This document shows positions 41,206 through 50,894 of a stretch of DNA of 64,000 nucleotides, piece by piece. The notes beneath the pieces are model-generated. The model made no database searches, had not been told where the DNA came from, and saw only the letters and a list, made by a program, of their open reading frames with translations. The stretch lies in contig CAJNDT010000611.1 in the NCBI GenBank assembly GCA_905221615.1, forward strand, positions 1-64,000, given 5' to 3'. This DNA comes from Symbiodinium sp. CCMP2592. Its lineage: Eukaryota > Sar > Dinophyceae > Suessiales > Symbiodiniaceae. The translations under genes were made by a program, and so were the position numbers. Every line of letters starts with the position of its first letter. Within the stretch, counting starts at the first letter, position 1.

Positions 41206-44200
41206 ATTTCCGTGAAGAGGAGTTTGGTAGCCGACGAACAGCTCGGGAAAACGACCAAGTACTGGCCATCGACAGGAAGAGTACCAAGGTAGGGATGCAC
41301 GCACATGCCACTCTCCTCCGGTCCATGGCTAGGACCAGGATGGAATGAAAATCCAAGATTCTATTCCTTATAAGGTTTAAGTGCTTAGAAAAAATGTAAA
41401 ATGTTCCACGACTATGACAAAGTCCTTGTGTTTCAAGACAAACTCGGCCCCCGCGGCTGTGAAGATGAACATTGCAGTGTCGACATTTCCACACGAGTCC
41501 CAAGCCACGAGCTTGCCATTCATGGAAGCCTGACCATTTCGGGGATGGATGCATCTGCCATTCCTTGGCTGACTTCTGAACGCCTCCTAAAAATTAAACT
41601 TGTAGCCTCCTTCTTCTAGCTCATGTAGAAACCCAAAAAGTGAAAGTCCTAAGAGCCAACCAGAAAACGGCCAAGATTCTCGAGCTGGAGGTTGAAGTAG
41701 GCGCCGTCACTCTGAAAGTACACCTTCCTGAAAAGCAGGGCCGTGGATGTGCTGCAGGAGTCGGAGAACACGAGAGGCTCGTCATTTCCGGGGTCTGTGC
41801 TTCCAGATTCCGCACGAACCTGGGCTCTTGTTAAGGATTGTAACCTAAGTTACCATAACAAGGAATTTTGAATTAAGTGACCATAAAAAAATCCCTAGCA
41901 TTTACTATAGATCCCTGTTCTGGCACCTTAATGAAATTAAACCCTAAGGGTCCAAGTAGTGCTTATTTATGATTTTGGCTACCGAAAAAAGGCCCCAAAA
42001 TCCTATTATATGGAGTACTTGGACCCTTAGGGAAAATTCCTTAACAAGAGCCCAGGAAACCATAGTCTTTGCCTTTACTATAGATCCCTATGCTGGCACC
42101 TTAAACTAAACTTCCTTAACAAGAACCCAGGAACGCACTTCCCATTCCAGTGTTTCAAGAGGAAGCTGTCTCCCGCAAGGCTCGGCGGTTTCGTTGCAAA
42201 GGACATCCGTAAGGGCAGAACCCACATCCTCGCCTGGGCGGAAGCGATAAAAATCTCTGGAGGGTTTATAAAGGGTTTAGGGTTTTATAGGGTTTAGGAT
42301 TTTTTTCATAGGGTTTAGGGTTTTATAGGGTTTAGGATTTTTTTCATAGGGTTTAGGGTTCAGGGAAGCTGCGAACTCTCAAGGTTTCAGTGACCTTCCA
42401 AAGACTGTGTCGGTTTAGGGTTTAGGATTGCCAACTACCAAACGACAATGCCACGTGCCCCGCTGGTGTTTCAGCCAGTTACGCTGTCAAGTTTGCCAAA
42501 GTCTCTCTTGCCAGGGTCCCCAGTAGCCCCCCGAATAATAATAAGTTAAGGGTACCGCTTGTTCCTACTATTTGGCTTTGATGAATGAGGGAACCCTTAA
42601 AAACAAAGGTCAAGGGGTGCTACTGGGGAACCTCGTTTGTAGGGCGGGTGTTCCCCCACACCCTTGCCGATCGCAAGACCTCGACAGAACAGAAATCAAT
42701 ATCCGCAGGGGTCCACGCGCCCAAATCGTGATTATATGCGTTGGCCTCAAAGTACCTACAGGGCTGCCTTTCACCCCATGGAACCTTCTTAAATCGCTTA
42801 TACAGCCTTCACGGGGCCCGAAAACGCACACCATGCTCCTAATCCGAACTTCTTAACCCAGCAAACCCTAAGGTTTAGGGTTTAGGGTTCAGGGTTTTAG
42901 AACCCCTCTAACAAACCTCCTATATCACCCTTAATCCCTCGAACTCTAAACCGGAGAAATGAAATGGAGAAAGAACAAGGGACGACCGAGTCGATGACGA
43001 CCTTCGAAAGCGCAAATGCACCCAAGGCCACCTTGCTTCTGACCCTAAGGGTCCAAATACCTAATAATCAGACACTCTCCCAAATAGTAACCTACGTAAC
43101 TACTATCCGAAACCTAAGTACCTAAATATTGGATCCTTTGGACCCTTAGGGTGAGTTTCAGGGTTTCCGGTTTGGGTGCTTCTAAGGGCTGTAGGGTTTG
43201 AGGGCTTGTAAGGGGTTTAGTGCTTAGGGCTGAGCGTCCAGTTTTTTTTGTGGGGTTTGGGTTTAAGGGCTTAGGGCTAAAAAACAGGGTCTCAACTATT
43301 GGAATAGAGTTTGGAGATACATTTGTATACTAAAGTCATGATAAGGAGCCATACGCATAAGGAATAGTTGTACTATGTCTTCGGAATCTATATTATTTTG
43401 CATTGTTAGGATTGTAGGTTTTAGGGTTGAGGGTTAGTATGTCTAGTCGGGTATAGGGGCTTTCCGGTTGGATCTTTCTAAAGACTGTACAATACTATCC
43501 TACACTGGGTTCTCGTTACGGTTTCTGAATTACCAGAATCTCACAAGAACCCAGCTATTCCCAAGAGCGGCCCAGCAACAGTTTCGAGAAAAGCCTCCGA
43601 CACGACGAAGATGCCCAAAAAGGCGTCCTGAACCCAGGCATCATCAGTCGAGTTGAAATACACGGTCTCCTGAAGAGCACATGATTGCCGTAAATCCGTA
43701 TGAGATAGATGAGCTTGGTATGTGAGATTCGATGGCGCCCATAAATCGCATGCTGAGTTCGGATCCAAACTCTCCGTGGCCAAAGCAACGTCCATCCTCC
43801 ATGTTAGATTCTCACCTCCCAACAGGGACGATGGCAGCGGAAGGGTCGGGAGCAAAAGCTGCATCGAGATGTTGTGGCCGTCCACGCTCACGTTGAGGCT
43901 GGGTTCATGTAGCTCGCCGATCGCACTGGTGACGTTTACTTTCGAAGCAGATGCTTCACATGCCTTGGGAGCCAGATTGGGGGGCTCATAACGCCAAAGC
44001 TCCCGTGACATAAAAGCACCAGAGTAGACGTAGAATCGGCCAGCTGCATCCACAAAAGAAGAGTGGCCTTGCCGCTGGCCTGGGCCATTGCCAGAGGCAT
44101 GAAGGGTCCAACCACCAAGCGCAGTGTCAAAGGACCAAAGATCCGCATTGCCGCCCTCACCAGCAAAGATCCAGAAGCGGCCCAGTCCGTCGAGGTGGCC

Positions 44201-45478
44201 AGTCAGGTATCGACGTTTTGCCGGGCTTCCAACCGAACTACCGGAATCGACCTCCGTCCACACTGCAGCACTGGTGTCCAAACTCCACATTGCATTGGAC
44301 CATCCTCCGTTTGGGAATCTGCCCCCGAACTGCCAGAAAATGTCGCCACGATCAATATCTCCAGTTCCTGAACATACAGCTTCGCGAGCGCTTCCATCAT
44401 CAACTTGGAACCATGAAGAAGACTCCTCGGTGAAATGCCAAAGCTCACCATCTTGATTGTACCCTCCTTCGAAGTTGAAGCCTCCATAAACCCAGACTCT
44501 CTTGCCTGGGTTGTAGTTGTTACCCCAAGGGTCCAAGTACCTAATAATCATATACTCTCCAAAATCCTAACCTACATAACTACTATCCTAAAGCCGAGAA
44601 CCTTATTATTGGGTCCTTTGGACCCTTAGGGTTTGGCCTCGAACATAGTTCTGGGTAGGTACACTGTACAGCAAACCCCAAAAAGGTGGAAACCGAATTA
44701 AGGACAAGAAGTGCTGGGATTCCCTATATACATTAATCTTCAGGATTGAGGCTAGTGGGTTTCCAAGCTTTAAGCATAAAAGATTCTCAAAGCTATACCT
44801 AGCTGCTGCTGTCGATGAAAACGTGGTGGCCCCAACGACGCAGTGGCCCACCATCTTGGGAAATACGACTCCACGAAGAGATTGAGATCCTGGGCTGCTC
44901 AGTATTTAGGGCTTAGGGTGTATATGGTCTAGGGGTGAGGGTTTAAGGTTTAGGGTCTAGGGTTGAGGGCTTGGGGCTTAGGGTTTGTAGATGGCTACGT
45001 CTCGATTAGTAGAACATATTAGGGAAAGAAGATGCAAACAAAAGACAAGTGAAACAACTTAATATAGGGGATCCCACAAGATAGTATTGGTTATCATTTT
45101 TTAGGCCCCTATAGCACCACTGAACAGCCTTGAATCTGGAACTTCCAAAGGTCCGCTGTATCGTCGCCAGAGAAAACGAAGAGGTTTCCTCAGGCACCAG
45201 ATTCCACGGAGCATAGCTGAAGGTTTGAGTCTGGGAAAGATGGAGGGGCACTTTAATCCCTAAAAAAACTGTGGCAACGAAGCGAACCCTAAACCCCGAA
45301 CTCTGACCGCTCCTTGTCCGTCTGACGCCACGCAGCCTTGACCGTTCGAGCGGACTGAAGGCGGAGAGCCGTCCTCTTCCCTCCACGACTCACTCGCCAC
45401 ATTAAACCTCCACAGCTTCGACCCGCCAAAGGGTAAGTGCCACCAAACATCCTAGGCGTTGGCCATCATTTCCATATC

Positions 45479-45522
<44 letters not shown>

Positions 45523-45786
45523 GTATGTATGCATGTAAGTAGATGTGAGTATATATATATATATATATATACATATATATATGTACATACGAGTAGCATG
45601 AGTATGATGTACAGGCATAACCTTATTCAAAATACAAAGTATTAAGGCACCATAGTACCAGAGATCCGTCTGGCAATCATGAACCGCTGCGGCATTCATG
45701 CCACCGGGACCATCAGTGGAAACGATGCTCCAAGCTGCAGCTGCGAGTCGAACAGTATCAAGAAAGAGCCATCTCCGTCGCTGCAT
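41206..45786 (-). CDS. Kelch beta-propeller protein with lectin-like repeats (spliced, 5' and 3' ends uncertain)
   Basis: Exons on the minus strand: 45786-45667, 45451-45313, 45188-45137, 44889-44807, 44505 to about 43580, a possible small one at 43026-43009, 42233-42135, 41819-41680, 41563-41425, and 41315 to about 41206. Splicing at the 4-bp duplications rejoins kelch motifs: [53 protein letters not shown]. The long exon alone holds about four more kelch blades (VWVYGG, FWQFGG, FWIFAG, FYVYSG) and N-glycosylation-type sites. The later exons encode three Cys-paired repeats beginning [20 protein letters not shown] and [10 protein letters not shown], each followed by a second Cys (FSDSC, AWDSC, FPSC). 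These resemble beta-trefoil-type sugar-binding repeats, which is an inference. The start Met at 45784-45786 is only the first in frame; a signal-peptide exon may be missing. Between about 43580 and 42233 the structure is tentative. A stop follows soon after 41206 in any plausible frame. Confidence 0.75.
41316..41424 (-). mobile_element. Introner-type intron, GA donor, AGGA duplication
   Basis: A 105-bp inverted-repeat element (family O, 41318-41422) is flanked by TCCT on the plus strand (AGGA on the minus), exact at 41314-41317 and 41423-41426. Splicing between AG and GA within each duplication rejoins VLKHK to ESGMCVHP in frame. A second family O copy lies at 52260-52360. Confidence 0.7.
41564..41679 (-). 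mobile_element. Introner-type intron, GA donor, GAAT duplication
   Basis: A 112-bp element (41564-41675) has minus-strand termini CTTGGCCGTTTTCTG and CAGAAGTCAGCCAAG, matching as an inverted repeat in 12 of 15 positions. Exact GAAT copies flank it. Removing the element plus one GAAT gives NLQLE/NGRCIHP, completing a lectin-like repeat. The intron is GA...AG. Confidence 0.8.
41820..42134 (-). mobile_element. Introner-type intron, GT donor, GTTC duplication, with nested MITE
   Basis: A 311-bp element (41820-42130) has plus-strand termini CTGGGCTCTTGTTAAGGA and TCCTTAACAAGAACCCAG. It is flanked by exact GAAC (GTTC on the coding strand). Canonical GT...AG splicing gives HWNGKC/VRAESG in frame. 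Inside are a complete short family E-like MITE (41942-42032) and an internal duplication, with TTTACTATAGATCCCT at 41901 and 42074 and the right terminus present twice (42038-42056 and 42113-42130). Confidence 0.85.
42245..42365. repeat. TTTAGGG-type tandem repeat
   Basis: Two copies of an approximately 49-bp unit with GGGTTTAGGATTTTTTTCAT, inside the region between the long kelch exon and the lectin-like exons. Confidence 0.8.
43042..43152. mobile_element. Family E MITE
   Basis: ACCCTAAGGGTCCAAATACC and TCCTTTGGACCCTTAGGGT arms; lies within the poorly resolved intron of the kelch gene. Confidence 0.8.
43293..43370. mobile_element. Short palindromic element
   Basis: CAACTATTGGAATAGAGTTT is mirrored by GGAATAGTTG. 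It resembles a diverged family H copy. Confidence 0.4.
44506..44806 (-). mobile_element. Introner-type intron, GC donor, GCA duplication, with two nested MITEs
   Basis: Termini on the plus strand are CTGGGTTGTAG and CTATACCTAG. Coding-strand flanks are GCAG and GCAA. GC...AG splicing gives [14 protein letters not shown] family E MITE (44523-44631) and a family I MITE (44666-44776) make up most of the 301 bp. Confidence 0.75.
44890..45136 (-). mobile_element. Introner-type intron, GA donor, GAT duplication
   Basis: Coding-strand flanks are GATT and GATC. Termini CAAGGCTGTTC and GAGCAGCCCAG match as an inverted repeat in 8 of 11 positions. Splicing gives LWKFQ/ISISSW in frame. The intron holds a partial family H copy (45063-45112) and a TTTAGGG tract (44900-44990). 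Confidence 0.7.
45189..45312 (-). mobile_element. Introner-type intron, GA donor, AGGA duplication
   Basis: Exact AGGA copies lie at 45311-45314 and 45187-45190 (coding strand). Splicing between AG and GA gives [13 protein letters not shown] and restores a kelch strand. Terminal inverted repeats are weak here. Confidence 0.65.
45452..45666 (-). mobile_element. Introner-type intron, GA donor, GAT duplication, with microsatellites
   Basis: Coding-strand flanks are GATC and GATG. Termini CTGGTACTATGGTGCC and GGCCAACGCCTAG are a gapped inverted repeat. Splicing gives [14 protein letters not shown]. The centre has expanded (AT)n and (GTAT)n runs at 45484-45585. Confidence 0.6.
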
Positions 45787-45831
45787 GGCGGCCAGAATGA
45801 CTATACCGTGTTGTTTTGAACTGGCCGTCCA

Positions 45832-46450
45832 GGGTTTAGGGTTTAGGGTGTGCAATCCACTGGATTGCCGTCTTTCTCGACCCCAGTGGCTCTGTAGCCC
45901 GGGTTTCGCAAAAGGAGCAAAAATGGGGGCTGCAGGAACGACAAGGATGCGCCAGCTACTCCCTTCTTTCTACCTCCTGCAAGCTGACGAGTGACGGTAC
46001 GGCAGGCTTGCCTGAAGCTGAAACCCTGAACCCTCTAACATAAGGCTTAGGGTCTAGAATTTAGAGCTGCATCATGAAGGTTCTATGTGCTGAGTCTGAA
46101 GGTTTGAGGGATAGGGGTTAGGGTTTACGGTCTTTCATTTGGCGTAGAATTGAAACCCTCAGCATAGCCACCGACTACCACCAATGTTATTGGATTTTGT
46201 TGTTCTTGCGTTTAATGCATGACGTGCGATGCTAGTCTTGTGTATATATATATATATACACACACACACCTGATGCTGCTGTCACCACCGCTAGCATCAC
46301 TGCTGCCAATTGCTACGAGTCTTGCTGCTCTCATCGGTATTGCTGTCTCTTTATATCACCTTCAACAAACCGAAACGATTAGGCCTGGCAGAGGAATTCA
46401 CGTAACAAGGGGCTGTTGCCTGTTGCACACGGTTATCTGAGGTTTGCCAG
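45832..46450. other. No gene established; possible upstream exons
   Basis: Contains TTTAGGG pairs (45832, 46050-46140), a TA/CA run (46237-46270) and a GCTGCTGTCACC-type stretch. The minus strand near 45870-45990 is open in one frame and could hold the 5' end of the kelch gene, but I cannot place borders. Confidence 0.3.
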
Positions 46451-46451
46451 G

Positions 46452-46555
46452 TGGGAGTTTCCGAAAATAGAGGACCCTAATATAGGACCCTATAGAATAG
46501 GATCCTTATTACAAGGACCCCCAAACAAGGTACCCCTAATTTTCGGAAACTCCCA
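46452..46555. mobile_element. Family A MITE with AGGT duplication
   Basis: GGGAGTTTCCGAAAAT and ATTTTCGGAAACTCCC arms are flanked by AGGT on both sides. Confidence 0.85.
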
Positions 46556-46665
46556 GGTCCGTCCACAACACCCAGAAACCATGGGAAACCCAGGCGACTC
46601 GACCAACTTGGCAGACTTGGGGTTTGGGATCGTGGAGTGTTGGGGCGTTTCAGTGTTGCTAGGGG

Positions 46666-46743
46666 TTTACTAAAGGGATCTATAGGGCTCCTTGGGATCT
46701 ATAGGGTTCCTTAAAGGGATCTATGGGGTTTAGGGTTTAGGGT
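46666..46743 (+). repeat. Telomere-tailed element (family T)
   Basis: GGATCTATAGGGYTCCTT units end in GGGTTTAGGGTTTAGGG. Similar sequence occurs in the inserts at 39980, 50283 and 57029. No flanking duplication was seen here. Confidence 0.55.
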
Positions 46744-46744
46744 C

Positions 46745-46868
46745 TACTTGGAGGGGCAGGGGACTTAGTAAGTAGGTTCTAAGTAGGGTTACAATTGGGG
46801 TACCTCCATTTAGGGTACTTACCACTCTACTTATAACCTACTTACTAAGTCCCCTGCCCTTCCAAGTA
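46745..46868. mobile_element. Family F MITE
   Basis: ACTTGGAGGGGCAGGGGACTT is mirrored by AAGTCCCCTGCCCTTCCAAGT. Confidence 0.85.
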
Positions 46869-46963
46869 GGGTTTAGGGTCTGGGGTTTAGGATGTAGGCT
46901 CAGGTACAGGCCCTTTTAATTAACATCCACATTATCCGTGAACTCTGATCCCTACTGAGACGA

Positions 46964-47046
46964 TCATACCTATAGTCTCCATTAGGATTCTAAAATAGAG
47001 ATTTTGGTTAACCAAAAAAAAAATACAAGGGAGACTATAGGTACGA
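46964..47046. mobile_element. Family M MITE
   Basis: TCATACCTATAGTCTCCAT is mirrored by GGGAGACTATAGGTACGA. Single copy in the window. Confidence 0.65.
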
Positions 47047-47106
47047 CTGAGTAAGTTCTGCCATTAGTGCCTCAACGTTTTGGTACAAGTGCGTGCAAGT
47101 AGACTT

Positions 47107-47210
47107 ACCGAGATTAGGGGGTACCGTGGGTACCTTATTTGGGGTCTTTAAAATAAGGATCCTACTATTTAGGGTACGAAATTAAGGTCCCCTATTTTCG
47201 GAAACTCCCA
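47107..47210. mobile_element. Family A MITE, left arm eroded
   Basis: The right arm CCCCTATTTTCGGAAACTCCC and the centre are typical. Confidence 0.7.
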
Positions 47211-47315
47211 CATGTAAGTAGAATTAAGTAGAGTTACCGCACTCATAACCCCAGCGACAGAATCAAACGATCTTCGGTCCTCAGGTCACTGAAATCATGC
47301 ATGGAAACCCCTACT

Positions 47316-47415
47316 CTTGATGGACAAAATCCTGCATGACCCTAAGGACTCTAAACTAGAGGATCCATGGTATATTCCTTATTAATTATGGGTCATGCAG
47401 GATTTTGTTCATCAG
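47316..47415. mobile_element. Family C' MITE
   Basis: TTGATGGACAAAATCCTGC and GCAGGATTTTGTTCATCAG arms. Confidence 0.8.
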
Positions 47416-47763
47416 AAGTACCATCCAGAGACCTTGATATTTTCAAGAGGGCTTCGGCGTATATTTTACAATAACTTATACACAAGGTATAAGGAAAAAA
47501 AACAAATCACGCGCAAAAACCGTTTACGCACCGCCCGCCCCCAAACCCTATTCCCACCCCTGCGAACCCTAAACCCTAAACCTCTGGTCAACTTTCTGTC
47601 AATTCCAAGGCTCTGCCAGGTCGGTGTAGGGGTGGATGGCCAGAACCCAGATTCCGAAAGTCACGTCGAAGACCTCAGGGGGTTTAGGATTTCGATCTTC
47701 AGGGTCGAGGGTTACCTTACGGTTTAGGATTCAGGGTTTAGGGGCGAAGACCTCGGGGACTTT

Positions 47764-47876
47764 ACCTAGACCCTTCAACGTAGTACCTTTTTGTTGGATG
47801 GCGTAGTGTTTATGGTTAGGATGCTAGAATAAGAAACTAAGGGACCAAACCAACACTATACTTAAGGGTCTAGGTA
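47764..47876. mobile_element. Family S MITE
   Basis: ACCTAGACCCTTCAACGTAG is mirrored by TATACTTAAGGGTCTAGGT. Single copy. Confidence 0.65.
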
Positions 47877-47904
47877 GGGTTTAGAACTTCAGGGTGAAGG
47901 GTTG

Positions 47905-47925
47905 CCCTGTAGGGGTCCTTGTACC

Positions 47926-47961
<36 letters not shown>

Positions 47962-48044
47962 GTATACTTGGACCTTAATGCAGTCCCTAAATAGGTACCT
48001 CGGGGCCGATTTATATACTGACTGTTTGTGTACATGAACCCTTA
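47905..48044. mobile_element. Family B MITE expanded by a TA run
   Basis: CCCTGTAGGGGTCCTTGTACC and GTACATGAACCCTTATA arms; (AT)n at 47929-47959 sits in the left half. Confidence 0.6.
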
Positions 48045-48054
48045 TACCCTACAA

Positions 48055-48163
48055 ACCACTTAGTAAGTAGGTTGTAAGCAGAGTTATAAGTACCCTAAAT
48101 GGAGTTATCCCAATTGTAACCCTACTTATAACCTACTTACTAAGTCCCCTGCCCCTCCAAGTA
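48055..48163. mobile_element. Family F MITE, left arm shortened
   Basis: ACTTAGTAAGTAGGTTGTAAG is mirrored by CTTATAACCTACTTACTAAGT; CCCCTGCCCCTCCAAGTA remains on the right. Confidence 0.75.
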
Positions 48164-48459
48164 GGGTGGAGCGTTTAAGGGTTCAGGGTTTAGGGGTTTA
48201 GGGTTCAGGGGTTTAGGGTTCATCGCTTCGGTGGGCCTTCCGGAGACTTAGTTTTCATAAGTCGGGCACGACTCTTTGGCCAGCCCCGAAGGACCCAACT
48301 AATTGTCGCAGTCTCCCTAATTCCCTAAACCCTAAACCCTGAAAACGAAACTCAAATTGAACCACCCTAAGCCCTGTTGTGTAGCTTCGCAACCTCAAAC
48401 TTCAAGGACAGAGAGAGAAGACACACTTGCGGCAACCCAGGCTCGACGCACATGAAATT

Positions 48460-48566
48460 TGGGGGGGGGGGGGCCTTAATCATCAGAATAGGGTTTGGCG
48501 GTAAATTGTACTATACTTACTATAAGGAGCCCCCCAAAATGGTTGGTAGTTGTTTAAAGCCCCTGT
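48460..48566. mobile_element. Family H MITE with a 12-13 G run at its left border
   Basis: GGGCCTTAATCATCAGAATAG and GGTTGGTAGTTGTTTAAAGCCCC arms. Confidence 0.65.
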
Positions 48567-49104
48567 AGTATCTAGTGTCGTGTCGTGTAGGGCTGGCGAC
48601 ACGAAGAGGCAGATCATAGGAAGCAAAGCCTAAAAGCAAAGCCAAGCACCTGCAAGCCCCAAAACCCTAAACCACTGAACACCTAAAGCCAAAAAACAAA
48701 CTCTAAACACTAGAAAGCCTAAAACCCCAAGCACCGTAGTAAAGCCGCAAGTCCCACCTCGTTCGGAGAGCCCACCCACACAATAAAGCCGCAGTTCTGT
48801 GGGAACATGGTGGCATAGGTGCTCATCAGCCAGACTCCTTCACAGGCTCCGGGCTTAAAGATGTAGTGCGTGCGGTAGACTCGAGGAAGTTAGGGAACGG
48901 ACATTCTGGACGCATGGGTCTCTCTGTCAGTCGGTGTGGCCTACGGCTTGAGATTGCCGCTTTCGGATTACAGCTGCGCCATAATTCTACTCACAACGCG
49001 CACAGGCTCAAGCCCTCCGAGAATGTAGAGCTTGCAAGAAGCACATAGCTATCATATGAAATATAGAGAATTGCGAAGATCAAGAGAAACCTGTGTGTGT
49101 ATGT

Positions 49105-49111
49105 ATATGTA

Positions 49112-49148
<37 letters not shown>

Positions 49149-49185
49149 CTATCACACACACATATCTATATATATACACACAGAA
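49105..49185. repeat. (AT)n and CACA microsatellite
   Basis: About 36 bp of TA repeats with CACACA and TATATACACACA flanks. Confidence 0.9.
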
Positions 49186-49287
49186 TATTTACATAATGTA
49201 TATCTGGACACAAAGGCTCCCAGGGACGGGGGCCTTCACCAAGACGTCTTGGTAGCCCTATGAAGCACGACAATTCCAGAACAAACC

Positions 49288-49363
49288 ATGTGGGAGTTTT
49301 CGAAAAATGGGGGACCTAACATAGTACCCTAAATAGCAGGATCCTTATCGGAAACTCACATGT
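49288..49363. mobile_element. Family A MITE, internally deleted
   Basis: TGGGAGTTTTCGAAAAATGG joins almost directly to CGGAAACTCACATG. ATGT flanks both sides. Confidence 0.75.
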
Positions 49364-49741
49364 GACGTGACCCTTGAGCCAGCCTTTAAATGTGGAAGCA
49401 CTACGCCCAAAGAAAGATCCAGAGGGCGACTCCCTAAGCCAAAGACCCAGACCCAAACCCCCTACCTGAACCCTTCAAGCCTAAACCCCCCAAACCGCTG
49501 AACCGTAAACCAAATGCCCTGATATACCCTCAACCCTCATCCCCTAAAGCCCGAACTCCCCCAAAAAACCTGAACCCTAAACCCAAAGCCTTCAAAACTC
49601 AGCCCCCGAAGCCTAGACCGCGAAACCCAATGCCATTAAACAACCGACACCGGGTACCTGGACCCTACAAAAGCTTCATTTTTAGGGCTCCTTGTTCTGA
49701 GTTCCGACGGGCCTAATGACGTCATTCAAAATTAGGTTCTT

Positions 49742-49863
49742 TGCCAAAGGGTCCATATACCCAAATAGTAGATACTTTGGCCCCAAGCTACCTACATATA
49801 TGTATATACATAGATAGGAACTACTTTTTAAGCCTAAGTATATTTGGGCACGTGGACCCTTAA
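49742..49863. mobile_element. Family B MITE
   Basis: CAAAGGGTCCATATACCC and GGGCACGTGGACCCTTAA arms, centre enlarged by ATATATGTATATACATAG. Confidence 0.7.
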
Positions 49864-49929
49864 CACCTGAAGCCTTCAAGGAACCCTTGAGCAGACCCTT
49901 AAAGGAACGCTTGTAGTGGACCCTCAGGG

Positions 49930-50088
49930 TTTGGGGTTAAAGGAAACCCTAAACCCCCAAACCCCTATACCCAAAACCCAAAACCCTGGACCCTAAACCT
50001 ATAGCCTAAACTCTAAGTTTAAACCCTATAGCCTAAACCCTAAATTTAAACCCTAAACCCTAAACCTATAGCCTAAACCCTAAACCCA
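49930..50088. repeat. CCCTAAA-type tandem array
   Basis: Units combining CCTATAGCCTAAACCCTAAA and TTTAAACCCTAAA recur about three times. Confidence 0.8.
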
Positions 50089-50174
50089 GAGGGTCCAAGT
50101 ACTCCCTATTATAGGACTTTAGGGCCTCATTAGGTACCAAAAACCATAAATAGGGACTACTTGGACCTTTACGG
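50088..50174. mobile_element. Short family E-like MITE
   Basis: AGAGGGTCCAAGTACTCCCTA is mirrored by TAGGGACTACTTGGACCTTT. It resembles the MITE nested in the 41820-42134 intron. Confidence 0.6.
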
Positions 50175-50269
50175 TAAACCCTAAAGGAACCCTCAAAGGG
50201 AGCCCTGGCCTCGCCCGAAGCCGACGCAGATCACGGCACTGCTCTTGAAAGCTGGAGGAAGCTTCGCCT

Positions 50270-50418
50270 GCTCGCAGACACATGAAAGGGTACCTTTGTA
50301 AGGGGCTCCTTTAAGGCATCTATAGGGATCTATAGGGTTTTGGGGTTTAGGGCTTTAAGGGGCTCCTTAAAAGGATCTATAGGGTTTTAGGGTTTAGGGT
50401 TTAGGGCTCGCAGACACA
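50270..50418 (+). mobile_element. Telomere-tailed insert (family T) with 13-bp direct repeats
   Basis: Exact GCTCGCAGACACA lies at 50270-50282 and 50406-50418. The 123-bp insert holds two GGGGCTCCTT...GGATCTATAGGGTTTT units and ends in GGGTTTAGGGTTTAGG. Confidence 0.8.
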
Positions 50419-50669
50419 CAGTGATGCAAAGTGCTTCGGTTCAAGGCTCTGTTTTCGAAGGATCTGCGGGTTTTAGGGCTTTAGGCCACAAGGCCTACTA
50501 TAGGGCTACCCAATACGGGCTTCGTATCGGGCCTCAAGTGGCCTCATTTGGAATAGGACTTCTGGGAAACTAAGATTAAAATTAAAAGTACTGCGATTTT
50601 CCGACCGCTTTATTGGTGTGGCGATCAGAGTTCAAGGGCTTCAGTGTTTGGGGCTCATGAGGTCTATGT

Positions 50670-50771
50670 GGGAGTTTCCCAAAATAGGGGACCCTAATAT
50701 GGTACCCTAAATGGTAGGATCCTCATTATAAGGACCCCAAAATAAGGTACCCCCTATTTTCGGAAACTCCC
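50670..50771. mobile_element. Family A MITE with ATGT duplication
   Basis: GGGAGTTTCCCAAAATAGG and CCTATTTTCGGAAACTCCC arms; ATGT at 50666-50669 and 50772-50775. Confidence 0.85.
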
Positions 50772-50894
50772 ATGTACTGAACCTCCTATCACCCTTGGAT
50801 AGGGCTTACTTGCCCAGTATTCCAGAGGAACAAGACCTTGCGGATAAGAAGAATGATATGACCACCAAGATGCTAACAGGTTACCTCCTAAACC

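Noticed and set aside
42427..42540. Open plus-strand stretch with [16 protein letters not shown]
   Set aside because: Protein-like over about 35 codons, but on the strand opposite the kelch gene, between its exons, with no supporting neighbours or splice borders.
43505..43554. 50-bp CTGGGTTCT...AGAACCCAG palindrome at the end of the long kelch exon, considered as an introner
   Set aside because: The flanks ATAG and TGTA do not match, and splicing there leads straight into a stop codon.
44063..44456. Open frames opposite the long kelch exon
   Set aside because: The minus-strand frame has clear kelch motifs; the others lie in its shadow.
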